A stretch of DNA of 64,000 nucleotides. It comes from Hemicordylus capensis (lineage: Eukaryota; Chordata; Lepidosauria; Squamata; Cordylidae). Location of the stretch: NCBI RefSeq assembly GCF_027244095.1, contig NC_069657.1, forward strand, positions 150,408,857 through 150,472,856. The letters are read 5' to 3'. Of the stretch, positions 11,276 through 43,100 are shown piece after piece (the stretch's first letter is position 1; each line of letters starts with the position of its first letter). The notes below the pieces were generated by a model. The model worked only from the letters and a program-made list of their open reading frames with translations. It ran no database searches and was not told where the DNA came from. A program made the position numbers and the translations under genes.

Positions 11276-13465
11276 TGAAAAGCAGCCGTTATCCCTTAAG
11301 TAAATCTTAAGAACTCTTGCCTCGACAAGTGAACCAAGGAGATGGGCTAGTTTGGATGATACATCCAAGGTGGCCTGCCTGCTGTGCAATTTGGGACATA
11401 CAGAAACATGTTCCACCCCCGCCCCATTGTGTGTTCTCCTCTTCTCATTGCATGGTGGGGTGGGAAAGATTGTCTGAATTGCCACTCCACCCTTAATCTA
11501 AACACTGCATTAAAACGGTGTCTGGATCACATGTGACCAGGCGGTTCAGACACAGCACAACTCCTGCCCACAGCAATTAGAAGGGGGCTAGAACATGTCC
11601 TAGACATGTGCAAGGAGAAGGAACAGGATGTGCCCATGCACACTCCAGAGTGCATGCTAGGCTGGCTGGCTCAAATGCATTGTCCAAGCTGGCCTTTAGA
11701 GTGGTAAGCTGGATCATCTTTGACGTTCAAATCAAAGTTGCAGATTGTTATTTAACTGGAGTTTGTGTCACAGATAAAGCTCTGGGATAATGGGGAGCAG
11801 TTCATTGGGTCATGAGAATGAGTCATTTAGGATTGTTATATATTTTCTGTCAGGGCTCCTGCACCATTAACAGCTGTGTGGTGTGCTGAAATCCAACCAT
11901 TGAATTATTTCCCAGCCTGAAGAAGCAGTGGTGGTCATGGGTGGGAGTGGGAGAAAGCTTCACCCGTTGAATACTTATCTTTTTCCCCATATGTTAAAGC
12001 CACTAGACATAAAAAGGTGGTAAGCTGCTTCATCCTGTTTTAGGATAAGTTCCTTGCTTTAGTCTTCCTTTTGTTAGATCCTTGGAAAGATGTAAATGTT
12101 AGAAGTATCTGGATATTAATAAGGGGCATGAAGATGAAGGATTCATGCTTGACCATGCTTTAAGGAGGCACAGTACGCAAGTGAACTCGCAGTGTGCAAG
12201 TAACCCAACAGAAGGCCGGAGTTCAGTACAAGGTTTGAGCAGGCAGATGGGATATGCTCCTTGAATTGACTCATGTGTTCCTTTTCATTTCTGGCTGAAT
12301 ATTAACAGAGTTGCTTCCTGTGCTTTCTTTTCTTTGTCTGTTTTGCATGTGGCTATTTTTAAGACTGCCACTGATGTGTGCAGTTGTTGACCATCATGTG
12401 TGTCCCAAAGAACAGTTCCTCTGTCTCTCAGTCATGTACACATGTGCTAGGTGAGCTGTGAGCAAGCTCGTGGACTGCATCATACTGTACTACTGTGTTC
12501 TAGTGACTTTGAAACATAAAAATTGTAGTGCCAGCTTCAAGCAGGCATGTTGTTTAGAGAAATCTGTGCCCCATCTCTGCAGGTGCAGCTCCCTCATGAG
12601 ACCAGGTGAGGCAATAGCCTCAGGCAATGAGAGCACCATGGAGCATCACCCCACCTGCCTGTTGCCGCCACCTCCCTTCTTCTCTGCTGCCATCATCTCA
12701 TGTCTTGGCTTCTCCACCACCAACACAAAACCCCCTCGTTGCCCCTGTCCTGCCTCCTTTACCAGACCTGCCCCATGCCTCATTGGCCCTGAAGTTACCC
12801 TTCTTTCCCCCTCGCTGGCTTGAACTTCCTTCCTTCCTCTGCTGCTTGGCTGGTGACTCTGTGTGGCAGCATGGATGGAGCTAACTTGTATGCAGTGGTG
12901 GCAGCTTCTTTCTCTCCATTAGTGCGCTGTCTCTCTCTCTCTGGCTTTCACTTCCTTTCCTGTTTCTAGCAACAAATTTGTCTGCTTTGTTCCTGCAAGA
13001 GAGTAGACAAAGCAGGCAAGTTTGTTGCTGGAGGGAGCGGGGTGAGAGAGGGAGCACTCAAGCTGCTAGTGCTGGCTCAGCAGCAGTAGTGATGAGGTGG
13101 GTGATGCTGCAGAGACTGGCGGGTGAAGCTACCACTGCTGGAGGCAAGTTCCATCCCTGCTGCCTCGCCAGCCAAGCGGTGACATGCTCAGGAAGGAGGT
13201 TCAGGCCAGTGAGGAGGAAGAGGGGTGGCATGGGGCCAGTGGTGGGGCTTGGGGCCTGCAAGGGAGGTGGAGTGGAGTTAGAACCGGTTCTGGCCCAAGG
13301 TGGGCAAGGCTGGTGAGGTTAGAATTAAGATAAGGTTAAGCAAGCAGCTTGTTGCTCTTCGCCTCATATGGTGAAAGGCAATGAGCCGGCACTACTGCTA
13401 TGACATGTTTTTTGAAAGATTAAATTAATTCGATTATAAAAGCAGCTTACATCTCTTACAGCTTA
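11276..13465. other. No recognised gene
   Basis: No exon with family resemblance. The GC-rich part at about 12590-13400 has long chance frames on both strands. Words such as GGTGAGGCAATAGCCTCAGG near 12605 and CTTCGCCTCATATGGTGA near 13359 hint at a worn DNA transposon, but I cannot place its ends. Confidence 0.35.
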
Positions 13466-13700
13466 CAGAAACAAACATTTTCTCTGAATGTTTTTAAGAA
13501 GGACCTAAAAACATACTGTTTAGTCAGGCTTTCAGTGTATAGTTTTAAAGCTTTGGTTTTTGAGTTTTTATTGTATTTTAAATTGTTTTAATTATGTTAA
13601 TGTTTTAATTGGTTTTATATTGTGAACCGCCCGGGGACTTTTTTGTATGGGGCGGTATATAAAGAAAGTAAGTAAATAAGTAAGTAAATAAATAAATGGA
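13466..13700 (+). mobile_element. L2 LINE 3' end
   Basis: Carries coding remnants (ACTGTTTAGTCAGGCTTTCA), then the tail GAACCGCCCGGGGAC and GGGGCGGTATATAAAG. It ends in AAGT/AAAT repeats. Confidence 0.75.
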
Positions 13701-14880
13701 AAGGGTTAATCACTTCCTTTTGGTAGTGCTTCTGCAATTAGCCTTCTGTTCCTTCACACCACAGCTAGTCACTAACAGTTAGTGGATGGTTCAGATTTCT
13801 AGGAATAATGCCCCCTTGAAAGTACACCGCAGGTTACAGCAAATTGCTACTTAAATTGCTTGGATCCTCTTCCAGACCACTTCAGTGCTCAGTTGCACAC
13901 TACAGTCTTACAGTCCACAGACAGACGCATTGCACCTCACTGTGTTTTTGAGGACTAACCATTCAGTTTTTAAAATGGCTCGCAGGTATCACTGGCAAAC
14001 AGCTTCACCTGTTGTGAACTGAAAAAGGGAAGCAGGTGGCAATGTGAAACATTGCTGTGAACATTCAGAGAAGCGGGTAGAATGACAGGGCAAAGCCTGG
14101 GGTTGCTATTCCTCCGTTGAGAACAATGTGGTTTATTTTAAGCTAATTAAAGCAAATGGAATGTATGAGGTGCTCATTTTGTGTACAGGGATGGAGTGGA
14201 CACCAGTTCTGAATTTTATAAACCCTACAGTGATAGGTGGGGAAAATAGGGTTTTGGAGCATAAATGACCAAGCCCTCCCCAACCCACACACACACTTGG
14301 AAATTACAGCATAAATATAGGATTAGGCATTCAGTTAACCATTTGGCTGAAGGAGAAAGAGACAGATAGTGGGAAGGAGGAATGGTCACTTTTTCCCAGG
14401 ATACTGAAGCTGTTTCTCTGACTTGGGCCATTTCAGACATCACACAGAATCTAGTTAAATCTTGGTTCCATGTGACATTTCCATGCCTCAGCATACGCTT
14501 CCCAGTACCATTGCCAGCATGCAAGTCAGAAGAATTCCACTTCTTGCTATTGAACAAAACAAGTTTGGTCATGACATCTGCACTGCTGATCTTGGTTTAT
14601 TCAAATTGCTTGGAAAAACCCAAGATATGGACCCAAGATTTGAAGTCGGCATCAGAATATCTGTTTATTTCAAGCAATTTGGCTAGAATAAACCATTATC
14701 ATTCAGTTTGGATGCTGAGATTGTTTTTAACAATTGGAAGCAGAATTTTTCCAACTTGTACACAGACAGTAATGGTCAGGGGAGTGTGTACTTCTGAGTC
14801 TAGGAGATGTGCAGAACCAAGATTCAGCCATGGATCCACATGGTTTCTGAACTGGCTCTCTGTCTGAAAATAGATGATAC
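13701..14880. other. No recognised feature
   Basis: No exon or repeat that I can name. Confidence 0.4.
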
Positions 14881-14881
14881 A

Positions 14882-15110
14882 GGCTGCATTCGTGTATAAC
14901 ACAAAACTGGATTTTAAGGGGCCAGAGGTTCCCAGACCTGTATATCCAAATGCAGGAAACTCCACTTCCACGAGGAGAACAACCTGAGGTTTCCTTTTTA
15001 AAACTCCAGTTTGTACCTTTGGGTTGTAGTGAGTTTCACCACCCCAACCCGAGGTTGAACACAGTGTGCGTTACGTCTGAATGCAGAATTGCAGGCTGCA
15101 TTTCCTGTAA
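14882..15110. mobile_element. Possible MITE with inverted ends
   Basis: The left end GCTGCATTCGTGTATAACAC and the right end near 15060-15090 (GCGTTACGTCTGAATGCAG) are imperfect inverted repeats. A short stretch near 47335-47370 (CATACGGAATGCAAAACCGG) looks related. No target-site duplication is identified. Confidence 0.4.
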
Positions 15111-15754
15111 CTGGAGTTGAGGGAGGAAGTGCATCCCCGTCTATGGCCATGATTGGCTGTGCGAGCTGTCCTTCATGCAAGAAGGAAGCCCACACAGTCA
15201 GTTTTCCCTTCTCTGGGAAGACGCTGTGCTAGCAAAACCAGAGGACTAAGCTTTTTTGAGTAATAGCTCTTTCTGCCCCAGTTCCTTATGATGTGCTACA
15301 GGCACTATATTAGAAGTTTCCTTTTTGTTGTTGTTGCAGGCACAGCCTTTGAGTGAAAGGAAAGATCCCTTCCCTGCTAACAGTTGTAGAGCCATGGCCA
15401 CCACTAGTGGAGTCAGGCACTCGCCATGGCATAGGCCAGGTTGAGGGGCCCAGAGCCTCCATCCTCTCCTGGGGGTCAGCTTTCCCTGAGATAAGCAAAC
15501 ACTTTGAATTCTATCCCACTTGCTGTGTAGTTTCTGGTCTAGCACATCCTGCTAGTCTTTGAACAAACAATTTGGCCTGTTATATTCCAGACAAATGGCA
15601 CATGGAGAATGTATGTTGCTTCAGGACTGAACACGTCTTCCCTATCCTGCCTGTTTTGTTAATCATCCAAGGCTCTTCTAACATGAGGCAGGGACTATAA
15701 TAAGTTTTTACTTCTTGTTGTTTTTCCAAGTATTGTAAGCCTTATTGAGACATC

Positions 15755-35496
<19,742 letters not shown>

Positions 35497-36300
35497 AGAT
35501 TGGGACCCTGTACCTTGGCCAGTTTTTCCCCCCCTTAACAGCTTTATAGAACATATTATTTTCTGAATGTAAGATTTGTCCACTTTATTTTCTTACTCAG
35601 CACATGGCACTTCAAGGAGCCTATCATAAAATATTGAGAACTCCTGTTTTAGAGTCTTCAAAACCAAATAGAAACTCTTCCATTACTTTCCAAATAAATA
35701 GCCATTTAGAAATATAAACAATCTCTTTATTTAAAGAGGCAAATATTTTCTTATTTCTTTAAGTTGTCTGAAATATGTGAGCCTCCTAATGAAGCATTTT
35801 AAAACTCATTTTATAAAAATGAATTTGTAGGGCAATGATTGGTGCCAAGGTGTTATGAGAAAGCTCATGGGCAGGAGGTTGAGAAAGCGGGCGGGTGGAG
35901 ATGAGCAAAGATGTCAAGCAAGTGGGTATGTGGATTCACACACATTTGTCCTACTTGCCCATTTTCTTTTATTGATTACAAATAGAACATATGTTTGTCT
36001 CATATACCGCATGGTTAATTTCATTCTCTTGAAGCACCAGATGGGAGTACATGTTTTTTTACTATAAGCTGTTTGCGAATCCTCACATACTTCTTGATTA
36101 TGTGATATAAAGTAAACAGCCTTGGTATGTCTGACTTCCAGTGACTTCTAAACATACAAGCCAGCAGTGCATGCACGCAAAGATCAAGCATTTTAAAAAC
36201 AAACAAAAAAGCATACCTATATCATGCAAACATGTGCATGATGTTCATTATGCTCAGCAATATTAAAAAGCTCAATAAAGGAAGATATGAGCTTTAAAGA
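35497..36300 (+). other. TMBIM1 3' UTR and downstream DNA
   Basis: AT-rich sequence after the stop codon. A canonical AATAAA lies at 35693-35698, about 200 bases after the stop, and another (CAATAAAGG) near 36273. Either could end the transcript. Confidence 0.5.
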
Positions 36301-36691
36301 AAGGATTTCCAAACCAGAGTCCTACAAACAAGGCTGGCTAGCTTTGTGGGGGGCTCTCACGTATATGGTAGAAAATCCCCCAAAATTCCTCTTGAGCCTC
36401 ATGTACTTATCGACTGTGAGAAGATAACTGGGTAGATTAGAATATAACCAATGTGTACCAATCACCTCTGAGTAGCCACTGTAGGGCCCAGATGTCCCAG
36501 GTGCCTCCTCTGACTTTTCTTTCTCCCAGGCCAATAAGAATAGGACAGTTTGTAGGGATCTTTCATGGCTATATCAGGACCAGGACCTCCAGCCCTGTGC
36601 AGTTTCAACTGCAAGCAATCAAACAGTTGGGGCTGGGTGACCTGCTGGTTGTGGGCATACAAAAGAGATTCCCATTGCAATATCATATCCT

Positions 36692-36984
36692 GGAACATAG
36701 GAAACTGCCATATACCGAGCCAGACCATTAGTCTATCTAGCTCAGTATTGTCTTCACAGACTGGCAGAGGCTTCTCCAAGGTTGCAGGCAGGAATCTCTC
36801 TCAGCCCAATCTTGCAGAAGCCAGGGAGGGAACTTGGAACGTTCTGCTCTTCCCAGAGCGGCTTCATCCCCTGAGGGGAATATCTTACAGTGCTCACATG
36901 TGGTCTCCCATTCAACCAGGGTGGACCCTGCTTAGCTAAGGGAACAAGTCATGTTTGCTACCACAAGACCAGCTCTCCTCTCCC
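36692..36984 (-). mobile_element. SINE with 5S rRNA-like head
   Basis: Full-length minus copy. The + strand starts GGAACATAGGAAACTGCCAT and ends ACAAGACCAGCTCTCCTCTC. Confidence 0.7.
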
Positions 36985-37033
36985 TGGTGTGCAGTGGTGC
37001 ATTTTCTGTGCACACAGGCCCTATGCACTAAAT

Positions 37034-37331
37034 CAGGCCTGCACAACACAAGGCCCTGGGCCAGATTTGGCCCGTAGGGACTTTTTTGCTGGCTCCCAAG
37101 TAGGAATATCCTGCTGCAACAGCAGGAGCCATTAACAGCTCTTGGCCTTTCTTGCTGATGAACAGCAGTTAGCGGCTTGAGACCAGATGTCTTTCCCCCA
37201 GACTCCCACACTCAGCCCCTACACTTTTATTAATATTTTAATGTAATGATGTGTTGAAAATTGACCTCAGCCCCACACAGCAAGTCATGGTCAGTTTCAG
37301 CCCACCGGGGCATTTGAGTTATGCACTGCTA
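37034..37331 (+). mobile_element. hAT-like non-autonomous element
   Basis: Starts CAGGCCTGCACAACACAAGG and ends GGGGCATTTGAGTTATGCAC. Related copies lie at 50381-50694 (opposite orientation) and 61727-62616. Shared words are AAAATTGACCTCAGCCCCA and TTTGGCCCGTAGGGAC. No clear target duplication. Confidence 0.6.
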
Positions 37332-37829
37332 CACTGGATACCGATTTCTATATCTAGTTGCCTTTTTATGAGTATGGAAGTCTAAGCCTTGCTTTCCATA
37401 TGTGAAAATGAGAGGAAAGGCACACTAGATCATGCCCACAAACTATGCCCAGAAACAAACCACACAGTCTTTTCCTAATAAAACACACTGCAGAGACCAA
37501 CAACTAACGTTAGCTCCAAATTTGCTAGTACCCCACCTTGCTAATTCTCATCATAAAACTGACATAGTGAAAAGTATCAAAGCCTCTTGAAAATGCAGGG
37601 CACCCAACTAATAATTACAAGAATAAAATGCACTTAAATAAAATCTATGCAATTAAGATTTTGTTGGGCAAAAGTTGAAAAGGAGTCACATAAAACTGTC
37701 TGCTTAATAATTTGTGAACCCTAAATGTGGTATCTGCTTAATAAATGGTCTCCATCACTGGCTATGAAGTCCTGTTCCTTTTACTACAGTTTGTTGTTGT
37801 GGCTATATTTATTATACAAGCAATTAACA
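37332..37829. other. No recognised feature
   Basis: AT-rich intergenic DNA between the TMBIM1 3' end and PNKD exon 3; nothing named. Confidence 0.45.
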
Positions 37830-38010
37830 ATGTTTTTGGAAGCTGGAGTTTATGCCAAATGTTACATGCTTCGTGGTTTAAACACTTAGTTTTAAAAAAA
37901 TTAAACTGTTTTAATGTTTTAACTTTGTTTTTAATGGTTTTAATTGTTTTATGTAAACCACTTGGAGATGTTTTATATCAGGCAGTTTATAAATAAAGTA
38001 CTATATCGTT
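37830..38010 (+). mobile_element. L2 LINE 3' end
   Basis: The tail GTAAACCACTTGGAGATG and ATCAGGCAGTTTATAAATAA follow AT-rich sequence. Confidence 0.65.
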
Positions 38011-38334
38011 ACAGTGATATAGTAGCATACAACTTTTATGGACAAGGAGAGTCCAAGGCATCCTGTGTAGAAAGCACTTTAAAGAGAGATTGTAAAAATG
38101 ACTTACATTCCTATCATTCCCAATAGGAGTAAGTCACAACAGCATTTGATGCAGCACTTAGGATGCACAGAGTTTCCCCTGCTGATGATATGAGCATCCA
38201 CATGTTGGTGAGTGCCACAGAGCCAGCAAATCCACATCCCTCTTGAGAGGCTGGCTGGCTACACAGAATGTAAGCCAATACCTTTATCAGTTGGATACAA
38301 ACAGCACTGCACAAAATCTATGATGTTATATACT

Positions 38335-38499
38335 ATTTGAAGCTTTAGAAAGACCCCCTAATAATTTCACAATCAGTTTTCAGGAAATATAACACTCAAT
38401 GTCCAGTGAAGTCAATGGATTTAGCAAACATTTGTTGGATTGCTAAATGAGTGTGCCAGTTTGGCACACACTCATTACAACTGTGCAGGAAAATAATCC
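38335..38499 (+). repeat. 165-bp direct repeat, copy A
   Basis: Matches 40805-40959 closely (GAAGCTTTAGAAAGACCC, TTTTCAGGAAATATAACACT, GGCACACACTCATTACAACT). Copy A also holds a palindrome at about 38444-38475, AATGAGTGTGCCA / TGGCACACACTCATT, which copy B mostly lacks. The origin is unclear: dispersed repeat or local duplication. Confidence 0.8.
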
Positions 38500-38556
38500 T
38501 GATTGGATTCCTACCCCAACCGCCTGCAATTACTTAGCCTTCGCTCTTTCATTTTT

Positions 38557-39568
38557 AGCCTACTTTTCAATAGGCTTATGAGATCACCCGGCATTCTGTG
38601 TGTGTGTCTGTGTGTCCCCACCCCCAACTTTGCAACACCTGGACCAATATGAACCACATTTGGTACAGCTGTTGATACACATAGGGGCATCTCAGTGACA
38701 TAGTTTGTGATGATGTCATCCACCCTGATCCAAGATGGCAGACACAAACTTTTGAGGTACAAGTGGGCTAACTTGTGAACCGCTTAACCAATGTGAACCA
38801 AATTTACTACAGCTGTAGGGACACATAGGGATGCCCAAATGCCATGGTGTGTGATGATGTCATCCATTCCAATTCAAGATGGCGGCCACATGAACATCCG
38901 AGGCACAAGTGGGCTAATTTGTGGACTGTCACATCGATTTAAACCAAAGTGCATACAGTTGCAGTGAGTGACACACAGGGACACCTCAACAGCATAGTTT
39001 GATGATGCCATCCACCCCAATCCAAGATGGCAGATGCATACACTTTGGAGGTGCAAGTGGGCTAACTTGTGAACTGCTTAAATGATTTGAGTAAAATTTG
39101 CTACAGCTGTAGGGACACATAGGGACACCTCAACAGCGTAGATTGTGACAACATCATCCAATCCAATTCAAGATGGCACACACAAACTTTTGAGGCACAA
39201 GTGCAATAACTTGTAGACAGTCTTAACTGATTTGAACCAAATTTGCTACAGCTGTATGGACACAGAGATGTCTCAATGGTGCAGTTTGTGACATTATCAT
39301 CCACCTTGATCCAAGATGGTGGATGTGTGAACTTTTGAGGCACAAGTGCACTAATCTGAGGACTGTCTAACCCATTTGAACCAAGTTTTATACAGTTGTA
39401 GTGAGTGACACACAGGGACACCTCAATGGTATAGTTTGTAATGATGTCATCCACCCTGATCCAAGATGATGGATACATAAACATTTGAGGTGCAAGAGAT
39501 CAAACTTGTGAACCTTGATTTGAACCAAGTTTAGTCCAGTTGTAGAGACAGTGAAAAGAAAGTAGGCT
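38557..39568 (+). repeat. Six-unit tandem array of about 146 bp, inside short inverted ends
   Basis: The core word CAAGATGG or a variant recurs at 38731, 38875, 39023, 39169, 39312 and 39462, giving spacings of 144, 148, 146, 143 and 150. Each unit also carries GATGATGTCATCCA-type and TACAGCTGTAGGGACACA-type words. A 10-bp inverted pair, AGCCTACTTT (38557) and AAAGTAGGCT (39559), brackets the array. Units differ at many positions, so it is not recent. Frames crossing it are repeat translations. Confidence 0.85.
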
Positions 39569-39579
39569 GATTAGTTCTT

Positions 39580-40178
39580 ACTAGAACAACTTGTTCAAAT
39601 ATTTAATGGTTCATTATTATGCCAATTTAGCAAGGTAGGAACAATGATGCCTGGGCCTTTCTCAGGGGAAAGTCTCACTGGACACAGTGGACGGAAAAGT
39701 GATACCAAAGTTCTTCCTAAAGCATCCTGACCACAATCTTCTACACCACCTCCAGGAGAGATATAAGAACATGGGCTCCTTTAGGCCCTCACAATTAAAA
39801 AAAAAAAGCTCTCCTCCACTTATAATCACACTCCTAATTATTAATAATTAGTCAGTGGAAGTACTGTATTACAAATATTACCCAGCAAAACATTACCCTT
39901 CTAGCCCAGGACCCCACCAACATCCTATCAGTCAGATTGTTGTGCCTCATGTAATGCAGCAGATTATTGGTTGCAGAGGAATTTAACCTAGCTTCACACA
40001 AGGCAACATGAGAAACCAGCTGGCTGTCTTCTGTATAGAATTACACTGTGTCTCAGGCAGATGCTGAAAATTTGTCAGGACATTTGCTAATGGCTGAAGT
40101 CAGTAACTACATGGTGAGAATACAAAGAGAAACAACAGTTCCTTAATGGCAAATGCAGCCATGTTGCAATTGTGCGGC
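39580..40178 (-). other. Likely PNKD short-form 3' UTR
   Basis: Follows the PNKD stop on the - strand. No consensus AATAAA is visible on the - strand. An ATTAAA variant lies at about 39602-39607. Confidence 0.35.
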
Positions 40179-43100
40179 TTAGGTCTTTGTTTCAACCAGT
40201 CCCTCAGTTCCCAGTGATGCTGTTCTGTATCTTTTCCTATCATGCTCTCCCTCATTGTAAGCCGCCATCTTCTGGTGGATTTTCAGCTTCTTCAGCCGGT
40301 TCTTGTCCACTTGTCGCTTAGTGAGGAGGAAAAGAATGATGCCAGAAGGGAAGCCAATAGCCCTGAAGGAGATGAAAATAGCATGCCAGTTAAAAAGCAT
40401 ATAGAATTCAGTAGTAGAAGCTTCAGGGCTGTAAGCAAGCAACGCCATGCTCCCAGCCAAATTCTGCAAATGGCACTCCATGCAGAGTGTTGCCGAATAG
40501 CCTCCTCTCCATTTGGAATTTAGCTTCCAGACTGAGCAAGTTTGGTGCACAGACCAAAACACAGAAAGGTCAGCTTCCAGAAAGGGCAAGAAAAGCAGGT
40601 CATATAATCAGAGACTTTTGCAGAGAATCTTGGAAGAGTGGAGACCTCACCCAGCACTCCTGCACAAAGAACGTGGCTAGGTCTCCATCTGGAATAAACA
40701 GGGCTCTGCGACAAAGCAACATTCTGGTTAATTAGCCAATCACACCTTAATGCAACCAGAGCAATTCCTAGCCTCTTAATTAAATCTGTTATGCTGTTTC
40801 ATATGATTTGAAGCTTTAGACAGACCCTTTAATAATTTCACATACAGTTTTCAGGAAATATAATACTCAGTGTTCAATGAAATCAATGGATTTAGCAAAC
40901 GTGTTGGATTATGGACAGTTTGGCACACACTCATTACAACTGTGCAGGAAAATAACCCTGCAATAATAGAGGCCTGTTGTCTTGGTACCTCCAGCTGAAT
41001 GGTGCTAACTCCCCATCATAATCTTTTATTTTTCAAAGGTCCTGGTTTCTGACTCTGCTTTCTCCTCTGGTGTACTCCAAGATGGCACTTAACCTGATCC
41101 AAAATCATTCACACAGGCAGGTTTGGTGCTCACAATTCTGGGATTGCTCTACTAGGTGGATAGCAGTCTGCTTCCCTGACTAGTAGACAGTGCTCCCTCT
41201 AAGGCATGCACATGTGCATGCACTCACACATTTTTTTATGTCCACTCAGTTAATTTTAGATCCCGCTCAGGTTGAATCAGGAAGGCCCCACCCTGAATGC
41301 ATGTGCACACACACTGCCTTGATACTGCCGCCCAGAACAAAATTCATTCTGCACACAGATGAAAAAAATAAGAACACACTACAAGCAGAGTCAGCTGTGG
41401 TACAGAAAAGGGTTTCCCCTAGAAACTGCAATTCCCCAGATTCAAAGCACAGGCTTCCTCAGCAAGTTGCTGTCCTGAGCCACAGACATGCAACTAAAAG
41501 GGCACATGTGTATAGGACACAGATCGAATCAAGTGTGGTAACAATGGGCCTTTTAGTCTCAAACCACAGCCTTCTGTTGCTGTCCCTACCTAGGATTCTG
41601 CTACCTGTCTTCCAGCTTGGCCCAAATATCAAAGAGTTCTTACTTTTTATCAGATTAGTCCTCCTTTCACATCCCCCCCTCCCCATGTTCCATCAAGATT
41701 TGGAAGGGAGCAGAATCACACTGACTGGCTTCCTAAATGAAGTGTAGCTGCTAGCAAATCCTGAAGATGAGGTGACAATTTCACCGAGGTGTGCCTGGAA
41801 AGAAGACTTTACCTGGAAGGATCTATCTTAGATAGCCTAAGATGGATGACCCCTGGGGGATTGCCAAAAGGAACTGGGTGTTATCTGGTTTGGCAAGCAA
41901 AATCCCCTCAGGTGTGAGGGTGCAAACGTTTCAGATCAACCAGAAGGGGACAGAGTAGAGCCATGAGTAGAGCAGATGGAAACACATGACAATTGGACAA
42001 AAAGGTCAAATGATGGTAAGGGAGGTAGCACACGCCAACACCAGGTAAGAGACTCAGCATACAGGTGTCTATATACCAATGCCAGAATCATCCAAGCAAA
42101 GATGGGTGAGCTGGAATGCTTGGTTACTAATGAAAACATAGATATCGTGGGCACAACGGAAACCTGGTGGAATGGTGATAACCAGTGGGACAGGGTTATT
42201 CCTCGATACATACGCTACAGAAGGGACAGGGAGGGGAGGATTGGGGGTGGAGTAGCACTGTACATTAAAGAAGGGATAGATTCCAACAAGCTAGAAAACC
42301 TAGGTGGACTGGGAACCTCCACAGAATTATGGGTGACAATATGAGGACTGAAAAGAAATGTGTTACTAGGGACGTGCTATCGCCCTCCGGATCAAAACAC
42401 TGAGAGTGACATGCAGTTGGAGAAGCAAATCAGAGAGGCATCAAAGAGAGACAGAGCAGTAATAATGGGTGACTTCAACTACCCACATATAGACTGGGTA
42501 AATTCACATTCAGGTAATGAAAGAGAGGCCAAATTTCTAGACCTATTAAATGACTGTGCCTGAGAACAGTTAGTTGTGGAACCAACCACCAGAGAAGGCA
42601 ACCTTGGACTTAATCCTAAATGGTGCCCAGGACCTGGTGTGAGATGTCAGAGTTGCAGAGCCACTGGGGAACAGTGACCATAGTGTGATCCAATTAAGCT
42701 TATATGTGAATGGAGAATTGTCAAGGAAGTCCAACACAGGTGCATTGGACTTCAGAATAGGAAACTTCTCAAAAATGAGGGGGGACTGGTTAAAAGGAAG
42801 CTGAAAGGGAAAGTCAGGAGGATCAAATCACTCCAGAAAGCATGAGACTTATTTGAAACTGCAATACTAGAAGCTCAGCTGGAATGTATACAAAGAATGA
42901 GGAAAGGTACCACCAAGTTCAGGACGACGCCAGCATGGCTACAAGTAGAGTCAGGGGATCTGTAAAAGAGAAGACGACTTCCTTCAGAAAATGGAAGTCC
43001 TGCCCAAATGAAGAGAACAGGAAGGAACATAAACTCTGGCAAAAGAAATGAGAGGATAAAATAAATGCAAGGATAAAATACAAGAATAAACTCTGGCAAA

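Noticed and set aside
38511-39484. Minus-strand frames with repeated SSWIRVDDIITNY-like segments, as a repeat protein
   Set aside because: These are translations of the 146-bp tandem units. The frame changes between units because spacing varies from 143 to 150.
38557-39590. Tandem array as a Helitron (CTAG occurs near 39588)
   Set aside because: No TC start at a fitting place, no hairpin near the CTAG, and the next base is A rather than T.
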